Below, piece after piece: positions 9,909 through 17,613 of a DNA stretch of 64,000 nucleotides. This DNA is from Spartobacteria bacterium (GTDB lineage Bacteria > Verrucomicrobiota > Verrucomicrobiia > Chthoniobacterales > Chthoniobacteraceae). Each line of letters starts with the position of its first letter. Within the stretch, counting starts at the first letter, position 1. A program made the translations under genes and the position numbers. The notes beneath the pieces are model-generated. The model was not told the DNA's origin. It made no database searches and saw only the letters and a program-made list of their open reading frames with translations. The stretch spans positions 186,001-250,000 of the forward strand of contig JAJPII010000016.1 in assembly GCA_021324825.1 (NCBI GenBank), written 5' to 3'.

Positions 9909-11004
9909 TTCGCAGGTACCATGCGACGATTTGCGGCCCGGCGAAAAGCCATAGCGCCGCCCCCAGCGCAAGGTATGGCCCGAAAGGAATCTTCGCCGAC
10001 CATGCGCGGCGTCGCGCGAGTATCGCCGCGACCCCCACCGCCGCGCCCGCCACGGAGCCGGTGACGACGGAGAACAATACCGCCTTCCAGCCGAGGAAGG
10101 CGCCAATCGCCGCGATGAATTTCACGTCCCCGTATCCCATCGCTTCGCGCGGGATGACAATCTCCCAGACCGTGCCGCTGAATTCCTCGAGATCGTCGAG
10201 CGCCTTTTCCGTCTCGCCGATCGCGAGGCGATTGTAAAACAATACAAGCGTCGCGTCCGCGTGGGTCGCATCCGCGATCTTTGCTTCCGCGCATCGCATT
10301 TCCAGCCGGTCGGTCTCGCGATAAAAGAGATCGCTCCAAACCATCCTGTCGTCTCCCACCGTCAACTCCGCGTCATCGCCCTGTCGCCGCCAGGTGAAAG
10401 GCGTCTCCTTCTCCAACGCGATCCGCTTTCTGCCGAAAGCTTTTTTGCCCGCTTCCACCACCAGCCAGAGCAATCCGTAGCCCGTTCCCGCGCCCGCCAG
10501 CGACCAGAGCAAACCGTTAAGCATCGAGTCCGCGCCCATGAGCCGCGGTATCGCGAAGCTGAGCGCGGCGCCCGCGCCCACGCCGCCCCAGGTTATCTCG
10601 TTGGGAATGATGAAGTGCTCGAAGTCGATGAACGTCGCGACGATGAGGAGGCTGACGAGAATCCAATAGGGCGGCGCCAGCATCCACGGCCCGGGCGGCT
10701 GGCACTTCAACCAGACCGCGAGGAACGAGAGCGCCGTGAGCAACTCCACGCCGAAGTAACGGAACGGGATGCCGCCCCCGCATTGCGCGCAACGCCCCCG
10801 CAACGCGATCCACGAAATCAGCGGCAGATTCTGGCTCCAGGGGATCTGCTTCTTGCAATGAGGGCAGAACGAGCGCTTCGGTTCATTCACCGAAAGGTCG
10901 AGCGGCATCCGGTAGATGCAGACATTCAGGAAAGAGCCGACCACCGCCCCGAACACGAACGCGAAGCATTCGAACAGATAGCGGTAGAAGGCGAGTTCCG
11001 TCAC
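9886..11004 (-). CDS. pilD: Prepilin peptidase / N-methyltransferase (A24 family) with a large loop insertion
   Basis: Inner-membrane aspartic protease that cleaves and N-methylates type IV prepilins. The N-terminal segment has GSFLNVCIYRMP and the zinc-type cysteine pairs CPHC and CAQC (about residues 47-77). The catalytic aspartates sit in TFIDFEHFIIPN at about 143 and GYGDVKFIAAIGAF at about 296. Multiple hydrophobic helices are visible. Between the two aspartate regions, from about residue 188 to 290, there is an unusual charged segment of roughly 100 residues (FTWRRQGDDAELTV onward) in what should be a short cytoplasmic loop, making the protein 372 aa. It presumably processes pilins for the nearby PilT genes. 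Confidence 0.93.
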   Translation of the reverse strand: MTELAFYRYLFECFAFVFGAVVGSFLNVCIYRMPLDLSVNEPKRSFCPHCKKQIPWSQNLPLISWIALRGRCAQCGGGIPFRYFGVELLTALSFLAVWLKCQPPGPWMLAPPYWILVSLLIVATFIDFEHFIIPNEITWGGVGAGAALSFAIPRLMGADSMLNGLLWSLAGAGTGYGLLWLVVEAGKKAFGRKRIALEKETPFTWRRQGDDAELTVGDDRMVWSDLFYRETDRLEMRCAEAKIADATHADATLVLFYNRLAIGETEKALDDLEEFSGTVWEIVIPREAMGYGDVKFIAAIGAFLGWKAVLFSVVTGSVAGAAVGVAAILARRRAWSAKIPFGPYLALGAALWLFAGPQIVAWYLRIMLPPDF

Positions 11005-11081
11005 GAGAGCGTCGAGTCAAAGCCGCCCGCTTCGGGAAAGTCAATGTTGTCTTTTGCGCGGGCGTCTGTTCTCTTCCAGCG

Positions 11082-11723
11082 ATGCATCAATTCGTCACCA
11101 TCTGGTTTCATTGGGTTCGGGACGGCGGTTACCTCGGCATCATCGCGTTGATGGCGATGGAGAGCTCCATCTTTCCCGTGCCGAGCGAGGTCGTCATACC
11201 GCCCGCCGCGTTCTGGGCCAGCCAGGGGCAGTTGAGCATGGCGGGCGTGCTGCTCGCCGGCACGTTTGGGTCGTGGCTCGGCTCGGCCGTCACCTATTGG
11301 GTCTCGCGCGGGGTCGGGAGGGTGGTCGTCGTCAACTACGGCAAGTATTTCCTGCTCAGCGAGGCGAAGATCGAGATGGCCGAACGCTGGCTGCACCGGT
11401 ACGAGGCGGGCGGCGTTTTTTTCGCGCGGCTGCTGCCCGTCATCCGGCATCTCATTTCCATCCCGGCGGGTTTGGTCCGGATGAACTTCAAGGTCTTCAG
11501 CGTTGTCACAATCCTCGGCTCGGCGGTCTGGTGCTCCGTGCTCGCCTGGTTCGGCAAGCAAGTCATCGGTTCGAACCCCGGGTTGATCGACCATCCGAAT
11601 GAACTCGTGCATTTCATAAAAGGGAAGTCGATCGTTCTGGTGGCCGTCGTCCTGGTCCTGTGCGCGCTGTATTTTCTCGTCGTAAAGCTCACGGCCGAGA
11701 AAACAGACGCCCAAGCGCAATAG
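11082..11723 (+). CDS. DedA family membrane protein
   Basis: Integral membrane protein of the DedA/VTT superfamily, implicated in phospholipid and undecaprenyl-phosphate translocation. At 213 aa it has the usual length. It shows the early ESSIFPVPSEVVIPPAAFWA segment and the family signature FFARLLPVIRHLISIPAG followed by LVRMNFKVF, plus a C-terminal hydrophobic helix (SIVLVAVVLVLCALYFLVV) and a polar tail. It is divergent from the prepilin peptidase, with a gap of 77 bases that must hold both promoters; I see no strong hexamers there. The exact lipid handled cannot be told from sequence. Confidence 0.92.
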   Translation: MHQFVTIWFHWVRDGGYLGIIALMAMESSIFPVPSEVVIPPAAFWASQGQLSMAGVLLAGTFGSWLGSAVTYWVSRGVGRVVVVNYGKYFLLSEAKIEMAERWLHRYEAGGVFFARLLPVIRHLISIPAGLVRMNFKVFSVVTILGSAVWCSVLAWFGKQVIGSNPGLIDHPNELVHFIKGKSIVLVAVVLVLCALYFLVVKLTAEKTDAQAQ

Positions 11724-11729
11724 AGGCTA

Positions 11730-11744
11730 TAGGACTCAGTCCTA
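11730..11744. repeat. 15-base palindrome downstream of the DedA gene
   Basis: TAGGACTCAGTCCTA is a perfect odd palindrome seven bases after the stop. No T-run follows directly, so it is a weak terminator candidate. It could equally be a protein-binding site in the AT-rich leader of the next gene. Confidence 0.4.
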
Positions 11745-11785
11745 CAGAAAAATAGGACATCCTCCTAATTGCGGGATTACAAGTT

Positions 11786-11831
11786 TATAATCACGCTGAC
11801 AACTTGAATTGCCATAGTTTCAAGATAAACT
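11786..11831 (+). promoter_or_regulatory. Candidate promoter region for the 74-aa sorting-substrate gene
   Basis: The 145-base gap is clearly AT-richer than its surroundings. It holds a perfect TATAAT at 11786-11791 (poor -35) and, further on, TTGAAT at 11804-11809 with 16-base spacing to TAAACT at 11826-11831. Either could drive the small secreted protein that starts at 11869. Both are sequence matches only. Confidence 0.4.
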
Positions 11832-11868
11832 GTGGTGACAAACAAACGCAGTAATAAAAACAATAAGA

Positions 11869-12093
11869 ATGATAAATAAAACCTCAGCGAAAACCATAAC
11901 CACGAAGCTCGCGCTCGTCGCCGGCGCGGCGTCCTTCGTGTTTAGCGGCAGTGCAGCGATGGCCGGCGTGCCCAAAGTCGCGCCTTGCCCGGAAGTCGGC
12001 AGTTGGTTCATCGGCGCCGTGGTGTTGGCGGCGTTCGGAATCGAAGTCCTGCGCCGCAAGCTTGTCCGCAAGCCGAGCGACGTTAAGGCCTAG
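11869..12093 (+). CDS. Miniature exosortase-substrate-like protein (74 aa)
   Basis: Short exported protein: an N-terminal signal peptide (LALVAGAASFVFSGSAAMA, cleavage likely after AMA near residue 32), almost no mature domain, then a PEP-CTERM-like tail. The tail shows the tripartite order of a short motif (PCPEVGSW), a hydrophobic helix (FIGAVVLAAFGIEVL) and a basic cluster (RRKLVRK). It lies immediately upstream of an exosortase gene, which supports its being that enzyme's substrate. The motif differs from canonical VPEP or VPDSG, so this assignment is inference. If processed, only about 15 residues would remain between the cleavage sites. A strong hairpin followed by T residues lies between it and the exosortase. 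Confidence 0.7.
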   Translation: MINKTSAKTITTKLALVAGAASFVFSGSAAMAGVPKVAPCPEVGSWFIGAVVLAAFGIEVLRRKLVRKPSDVKA

Positions 12094-12112
12094 GAAGAGC
12101 GAAAAACTTGGG

Positions 12113-12147
12113 AACGCGGGCGGGCCGGACCGGCTCGCCCGCGTTTT
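12113..12147 (+). terminator. Strong hairpin with T-run between mini-substrate and exosortase
   Basis: AACGCGGGCG at 12113-12122 pairs perfectly with CGCCCGCGTT at 12136-12145, and the interior GCCGGACCGGC can extend the stem. The 3' arm runs into TTTT and, after CGA, another TTTT. It ends 14 bases before the exosortase start codon, so it would terminate or attenuate transcription between an abundant substrate and a low-abundance enzyme. Confidence 0.65.
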
Positions 12148-12160
12148 CGATTTTCAGGCG

Positions 12161-13721
12161 ATGAACGCGAAAGCCAACACTATAGCCTGGGGCCTCAGCC
12201 TGGTTGCGTGCTGGTGCTGGACGTGCCGGGAGCTTTCCCTCGCCTGGGATGCGTATCAAAACTATGCGTTCGGTTACATCGTGCCCTGGGCCGCGCTTCT
12301 TTTGGCCTGGCGGCGGATCGAGGGGCGTCCCGGGTGTTTGAAGGCCGCGCCCTCCCGCACGGCGCGCGGCGCGGCTTCTAACCGGCTCAGCCCTTGTCCT
12401 CGCGTGGGGGATATTCTTTTTCGCGGAGTTGGTGCGGGAGTTCGATCCGCACTGGCGGTTTGTGAGCTGGATGATGATGGCTTCCGTCACCCTCCTGACG
12501 GGCGCCTGGCTTTGGCGCCGCGGAGGCGCGCGGCTTTTCAAGCGCCTGGCCTTTCCGCTGGCATTCGCCTGGAGCGCGGTCCCGTGGCCGACGAATGTGG
12601 AGGAGGTCGTAACGCTGAAACTGCGCGGCCTTGTGACATCCGCGTCGGTTTCCACCCTGCACCTGATGGGCGTCCAGGCGTCGCATCAAGGGAATATCAT
12701 CAATCTGGCAAGCGGGAGCGTGGTCGTGGATTCGGCATGCAGCGGCATCAGTTCCTTGCAGTCCACACTCATGGTCTCTCTCTTCCTGGGCGAGTTCTTT
12801 CGATTTCGCGCGGCCCGGCGCATCCTTCTTCTCGCCGGCGGCGCCTGCCTTGCGATCGGCGCGAATCTCGCCCGTGCGACCACGCTGGTATGGCTGGCGA
12901 GCAGCGGAGGGCCGGACAAGCTTCTCAAGTATCACGACCGCGTCGGCTGCGCCGAGACCGGCGTCATCTTTCTCGCGTTGGCGACCGCGGCCTGGTACCT
13001 TTCGCGGAAACAAAAGAGTTCCTTCCAAGAGGAGGAGTCGCCGGTTGACGCGGGCGAGGGCGGTTGGGCCGGCAACGGAGGCTTTGTGGCGTTGGCTGCG
13101 TTCGCGGCGATCCCGCTTCTCGCCTGGGCGTGGTTCGCCTTGAGCCCGGGAGGGCCGATCCGGATGCAGGACAAACCGCTATGGGCGCTGAAAACCGGCG
13201 CGGAGAAAACGGCGTGGCGCGTGCAGCCGGTGGAACTCTCGCCGATCGACGCCCGCACGCTGGGCTGCACCGACGCCCAAACGCTCTCGCTGGAGGGGCC
13301 GGCGAGCGCCGAGGTCTATCATTTCTTTTGGAAGACGGATTCCAGCACCGGTTTCGGCCATACCCCGGACAACTGCATGACGTGCGCCGGCTGGCGGAAG
13401 GAATGCGAACCGGTCAGCGCCAGGCTCCGAATAAAGAACGCGGAAATCCCGTGCAAGGTCTATCGCTTCGCGCGGGACGGCGAAAGGACCGTGGTTTTCC
13501 AAAGCGTCTGGTACGGCGGCGACCCCATGCTTCGCGGAGACGCGGAATTTCCCGACACCAAGGACGCGCCAAGGGGAGCGCGGCTGTCGCTCCTCTGGAA
13601 CGAGCCGCGCCGCCGGGGGCTGGAGTCATTGAATGTCTATATGCCGCCAGCCCGGGACGCGGCGTCTGAAATCCGCATGGCCGAAGAGGTTTTGGGGCAG
13701 GTGCTGGTGTCGAATCGTTGA
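12161..13721 (+). pseudogene. Exosortase fused to EpsI-like domain, apparent frameshift near the N-terminus
   Basis: Membrane cysteine transpeptidase that cleaves C-terminal sorting signals. The first segment starts at ATG 12161 and encodes the usual N-terminal helices (IAWGLSLVACWCWTC; FGYIVPWAALLLAWRR). Between about 12340 and 12380 the coding frame shifts by +1, and the rest continues as LLTGSALVLAWGIFFF onward. The catalytic triad is present in the second frame: Cys in DSACSGISSL, Arg in GANLARATTLVW, His in KYHDRVG. After about residue 200 of that frame, an added hydrophobic helix leads to an EpsI-like domain (EVYHFFWKTDS, HTPDNCMTCAGW, VFQSVWYGGD). Fusion of exosortase with EpsI is known in some lineages. 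The shift is either a mutation or a sequence error; with one base corrected the protein would be about 519 aa. Confidence 0.8.
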
Positions 13722-13735
13722 GGAGGGGCGGCTCC

Positions 13736-14986
13736 TCAGTCGAGAAATTCCTTTGCGATCAGGGTGGCGTTGTGGCCGCCGAAACCGAAGGAGTTGTTCA
13801 TCGCCACGCGCACCTTTTTCTCGCGGGCGACGTGCGGGACGTAGTCGAGGTCGCACTGCTCGTCGGGGTTGTCGAGGTTGATCGTCGGCGGGATGATCCC
13901 TTCCCTGATGGCCATGACGCAGACGGCCATCTCCACGCTCCCGGCGGCTCCGAGCAGGTGGCCGGTCATGGATTTCGTGGAACTGACCACCAGGCCGTCC
14001 TTGGCGTGCGCGCCGAAGAGCGCCTTGATGGCTTTCGTCTCGCAAACGTCGCCGATGCTCGTCGAGGTGCCGTGGGCGTTGATGTAATCGACCTCATCCG
14101 TGTTGATGCCGGATTTTTCCAGGGCGATCTTCATGCAGCGCCGCGCGCCGTCGCCTTCCGGCAGCGGCGAGGTCATGTGGTAGGCGTCCGCCGTGAGGCC
14201 GTAGCCCGCGACTTCGCAATAAATCTTGGCGCCGCGCTTGCGGGCGTGTTCCAACTCCTCGAGGACGATGACGCCGGCGCCTTCGCCCATGACGAAGCCG
14301 TCCCGGTCGCGATCGAAGGGACGCGAGGCTCTTTTCGGTTCGTCGTTGCGGGTGCTGAGGGCTTTCATCGCGGCGAACCCGCACATGCCAAGCGGGATGA
14401 CGGCGGCTTCCGCCCCGCCCGCGAGGAAGGCGTCCGCTTCGCCCAGGCGGATCATGCGCCAGGCTTCGCCTATGGCGTGGCACGCGGTCGCGCACGCGGA
14501 GACGGTGGCGAAGTTCGGCCCGCGCATCCCGAATTCCATCGAGACGACGCCGCTGACGATGTTGGAGATCATCATCGGGATCATGAAGGGCGAGACGCGC
14601 GAGGGCCCCTTGTTCATGAGGATGGTGTGCTGGTCCTCGAGGGTCTTGAGGCCGCCGATGCCGCTGCCGATGATGACGCCAAACCGGTCGGCGTCCAGTT
14701 TCGACATGTCGATGCCGGCGTCCGCGAAGGCGCGCTTGGAGGCCGCCATGCCCAGTTGCGTGAAGCGGTCCGTGCGGCGGACGTCCTTCGGGTTGTTGAA
14801 GAAGGGGCCGGGAACGAAGTTTTTGACCTCGCCTGCGATCTGGCAGGCGAACTCGGTGGAGTCAAAGGCGGTTATCCGGTCGATGCCGCTGACGCCATTT
14901 TTAAGGTTGTTCCAAAAAACGGAGACTTCGTCGCCGACCGGTGTCACGACGCCCATTCCAGTTACTACGACTCTTCGTTCAATCAT
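13736..14986 (-). CDS. fabF: 3-oxoacyl-[acyl-carrier-protein] synthase II
   Basis: Condensing enzyme of type II fatty acid synthesis, extending acyl-ACP with malonyl-ACP in the cytoplasm. At 416 aa it has family length. The thiolase-fold signatures are complete: nucleophile Cys165 in TVSACATACH, the two histidines in YINAHGTSTSIGD (about 305) and KSMTGHLLGAAGS (about 343), and the C-terminal NNSFGFGGHNA loop. The start MIERRVVVTGMGVVTPVG is typical. It converges on the exosortase gene with 14 bases between the stops and stands alone here, without acpP or fabD nearby. Confidence 0.97.
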   Translation of the reverse strand: MIERRVVVTGMGVVTPVGDEVSVFWNNLKNGVSGIDRITAFDSTEFACQIAGEVKNFVPGPFFNNPKDVRRTDRFTQLGMAASKRAFADAGIDMSKLDADRFGVIIGSGIGGLKTLEDQHTILMNKGPSRVSPFMIPMMISNIVSGVVSMEFGMRGPNFATVSACATACHAIGEAWRMIRLGEADAFLAGGAEAAVIPLGMCGFAAMKALSTRNDEPKRASRPFDRDRDGFVMGEGAGVIVLEELEHARKRGAKIYCEVAGYGLTADAYHMTSPLPEGDGARRCMKIALEKSGINTDEVDYINAHGTSTSIGDVCETKAIKALFGAHAKDGLVVSSTKSMTGHLLGAAGSVEMAVCVMAIREGIIPPTINLDNPDEQCDLDYVPHVAREKKVRVAMNNSFGFGGHNATLIAKEFLD

Positions 14987-15083
14987 ACAGAATCCGGGTT
15001 ACTTTACCTCAGCGCGAAATGACGCCGGATGCAAACGTATTTTGAAGAACGGAGCGAAAAAGCGGCCAATTTCGCCAATTCAC

Positions 15084-15806
15084 CTACCCGCGGCGGGAGG
15101 GCGTGCGCCGGACGCGCGGGGAGTCGTCCTCGATGCGGTAGCCGAATCCGCGGACCGTCTCGATGCAATCGGCGGCGCGGCCCAGTTTCTCGCGGAGTCT
15201 GCGGACGTGGGTGTCGACGGTGCGGGTGTCGATGGCGGCTTTGTAGCCCCATACGTCGTTCAGGAGACGCTCGCGATTCTGGACGCGACCCCTGCGTTCA
15301 ATCAGGATGACCAGGAGTTTGAACTCCGTGGCGGTCAACTCCACGGCTTTGCCGCCCGCGAGAACCTCGTGCCGCAACGGATCGACGACGATGCCCTCCA
15401 CCTGGAGATGGTTGACGGGTTCCGGTTCCCCGCTGGAGCGGCGGATGACCGATTTGATGCGGAGCACGAGTTCCCGGGGGCTGAACGGCTTGGTGATGTA
15501 GTCATCCGCGCCCAGTTCCAGGCCCACGATGCGATCCGCTTCCTCGGCCTTGGCCGTGAGCATGATGATGGGGATGCGCGTCGTGGCGGGATCGGCCCGG
15601 AGGGCTTTGCAGACTTCGGAGCCGGCCATGCCGGGAAGCATCAAGTCCAGGACGATGAGGCCGGGCTTCCGAAGCCGGGCTTGTTCGAGCGCGATGGCGC
15701 CGTCCCGTGCCATGATGACATGGAAACCGGCGTTCTCGAGGTTTGTGCCGACGAGTTTCAGCACATCCTCCTCGTCATCGGCAACCAGGATTTGGGTCGG
15801 TTCCAT
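15084..15806 (-). CDS. OmpR/PhoB-type response regulator
   Basis: Two-component transcription factor of 240 aa. The N-terminal receiver has the acidic pair DDEED near residue 10, phospho-acceptor Asp54 in IVLDLMLPG, and the conserved Lys in YITKPFSPREL near 107. The C-terminal winged-helix domain has LTATEFKLLVILIERRGRV and VDTHVRRLREKLG with the closing VRGFGYRI. No histidine kinase gene is adjacent, so it is an orphan here; the pairing and the PhoB identity cannot be settled. It is divergent from comM, and the gap between them holds an 8-base inverted repeat that may be its operator. Confidence 0.93.
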   Translation of the reverse strand: MEPTQILVADDEEDVLKLVGTNLENAGFHVIMARDGAIALEQARLRKPGLIVLDLMLPGMAGSEVCKALRADPATTRIPIIMLTAKAEEADRIVGLELGADDYITKPFSPRELVLRIKSVIRRSSGEPEPVNHLQVEGIVVDPLRHEVLAGGKAVELTATEFKLLVILIERRGRVQNRERLLNDVWGYKAAIDTRTVDTHVRRLREKLGRAADCIETVRGFGYRIEDDSPRVRRTPSRRG

Positions 15807-15851
15807 GGAACTTGCTTTTCGAACGGAAAAGGTGCGCCCCCGATTCTACGC

Positions 15852-15900
15852 GGTCAAAATAATAAATGTTACGTTCCTGTGTCATAAAGATTTTTTGACC
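15852..15900. promoter_or_regulatory. Inverted repeat in AT-rich divergent control region
   Basis: GGTCAAAA (15852-15859) and TTTTGACC (15893-15900) are perfect inverted arms, 33 bases apart, around a low-G+C stretch containing TGTCATAAAG, which loosely recalls a Pho-box half. It lies between the divergent response regulator and comM. Operator function, perhaps autoregulation, is inference. Confidence 0.4.
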
Positions 15901-15963
15901 CCGTTTGGAGGGACGCTCTTTGCGGATGGACATTTCCCGCCGCCTTTGCCAGTTTCCCCAGCG

Positions 15964-17499
15964 ATGCTGGCAAGGGTTTTTTCGGCTGCCTTATACGGCG
16001 TCGAGGCGTTCGAGGTGGATGTCGAAGTCGACGTCGCGGCAGGCAATCCCGCCATCGTCATCGTAGGGCTGCCGGATGCGGCGGTAAAGGAGAGCCGGGA
16101 TCGGGTCATCACCGCGATCAACAACAGCGGCTACCGCTGGCCCCGGGCGCGCGCCACGGTCAACCTCGCCCCCGCCGCCGTGAAAAAGGAAGGGCCGAGC
16201 TTCGATCTTCCCATCGCCCTCTGCATGGTCATCACCGGCGAGGATGTGAAACTGCCGCGGCTGGACCAATACGCCTTCGTCGGGGAACTGGCGCTCACCG
16301 GGGCGTTGCGTCCGGTCAAAGGCGTCCTCTCCATCGCGCTCTGGGCGAGGCGCGCGAAGAAGAAAGCCCTCTTCGTCCCGGCGGCCAACGCGCGGGAAGC
16401 GGCCATCGTCGAAGGCATCGACATCTACGGTGTAAACAGCTTGCGCGAGACTTTCGAATTCCTGCGGGGCGAACGCGCGCTGGAGCCGGTGAAGCAGGAC
16501 CTCGACGCTTATTTCCAGGCCGAACGCAATTACGACGTCGATTTCGCCGACGTCAAAGGCCAGCTCGACGTGAAGCGCGCCATCGAAGTGGCCGTCGCCG
16601 GCGGCCACAACATCCTGTTGATCGGCCCGCCCGGCTCGGGCAAATCGATGCTTGCAAAGCGCATCCCGAGCGTCATCCCGCCCATGAGCCTGGAGGAAGC
16701 CATCGAGACCACGAAGGTTCACAGCATCTGCGGCCTGCTCGACCCCGCGCATTTCTTCGTCGCGTTGCGCCCGTTCCGCTCGCCGCACCACACCACGTCG
16801 GATGTCGGCCTGCTCGGCGGTTCATCGAATCCGTCCCCCGGCGAAGTCAGCATCGCCCACAACGGCGTCCTGTTCCTCGACGAACTGCCGGAGTTCAAGC
16901 GTTCGACCCTGGAAGTGCTGCGCCAGCCGATAGAAGACGGCAAAGTCACGATCTCCCGCGCCGCCGGCACAATGACCTTCCCTTCGGAATTCATGCTGGT
17001 CGGGGCCATGAATCCCTGTCCCTGCGGATTCTTCGGGGATTTAAAGCGTTCCTGTCGCTGCGGGGCGAACGCGGTTCAGAAATACCGGCAGCGCATCTCC
17101 GGCCCGTTGCTGGACCGCATCGACATCCACATCGAAGTCTGCTCGGTCGAGTACAAAGACATCGCAAGCCGCGCCCCCGGCGAATCCTCCGCGGCAATCG
17201 CCGGGCGAGTGGCCGAAGCGCGCAAAATCCAGCAGGCGCGTTTCCGCGGCCACGGCAAGACGAACTGCAACGCCCGGATGACGCCGAAGCTGCAAAAGGC
17301 CTTCTGCCAGTTGGATGACGATGGCGCCCGGTTATTGAAAATGGCGATGATGGAACTGGACTTCACCGCCCGCGCGTACGACCGCATACTGCGGGTTGCG
17401 CGGACCGTAGCCGACTTGGACGGCTGTGAAAACATAACATCCGTCCACGTCGGGGAAGCGGTGCAATTCCGCTCCCTCGACAGGAACTGGTGGGGTTAA
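15964..17499 (+). CDS. comM: ComM/YifB family Mg-chelatase-like AAA+ ATPase
   Basis: Hexameric helicase that promotes branch migration during natural transformation in species where it has been studied. The ATG at 15964 gives the canonical start MLARVFSAALYGVEAFEVDV and 511 aa; longer upstream frames are not protein-like. Domains: N-terminal Lon-protease-like fold to about 180, AAA+ core with Walker A GPPGSGKS at 221-228 and Walker B VLFLDELPEF, a zinc-type cysteine set in AMNPCPCGFFGD and CRCG, then the C-terminal magnesium-chelatase region (RAYDRILRVARTVADL). With pilT genes and a prepilin peptidase in the same window, uptake of DNA is plausible for this organism. Confidence 0.95.
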   Translation: MLARVFSAALYGVEAFEVDVEVDVAAGNPAIVIVGLPDAAVKESRDRVITAINNSGYRWPRARATVNLAPAAVKKEGPSFDLPIALCMVITGEDVKLPRLDQYAFVGELALTGALRPVKGVLSIALWARRAKKKALFVPAANAREAAIVEGIDIYGVNSLRETFEFLRGERALEPVKQDLDAYFQAERNYDVDFADVKGQLDVKRAIEVAVAGGHNILLIGPPGSGKSMLAKRIPSVIPPMSLEEAIETTKVHSICGLLDPAHFFVALRPFRSPHHTTSDVGLLGGSSNPSPGEVSIAHNGVLFLDELPEFKRSTLEVLRQPIEDGKVTISRAAGTMTFPSEFMLVGAMNPCPCGFFGDLKRSCRCGANAVQKYRQRISGPLLDRIDIHIEVCSVEYKDIASRAPGESSAAIAGRVAEARKIQQARFRGHGKTNCNARMTPKLQKAFCQLDDDGARLLKMAMMELDFTARAYDRILRVARTVADLDGCENITSVHVGEAVQFRSLDRNWWG

Positions 17500-17613
17500 G
17501 GCGTGTCATGCGCTTTTTGCCCGCTATGGGCCTATAAACCTGGAACGGCCGGGCGCTTTGGCAAACGACGGCTCACGGTTCAGGGGGCGCGGCGAAAAGT
17601 GCATGACACGCCT
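17500..17613. repeat. Composite intergenic element with outer inverted repeats, copy A
   Basis: The arms GGCGTGTCATGCGCTTTTTG (left) and GCGAAAAGTGCATGACACGC (right) are near-perfect inverted repeats. They enclose about 65 bases with CTGGAACGGCCGGGCGCTTTGG, a sequence also seen inside other copies of the family. The element fills exactly the gap between the convergent comM and UbiA stop codons. The T-rich left arm could serve as a bidirectional terminator. Confidence 0.75.

Noticed and set aside
15529-15963. An N-terminal extension of about 145 residues on ComM
   Set aside because: It overlaps the divergent regulator gene and is not protein-like; the family start MLARVFSAAL begins at 15964.
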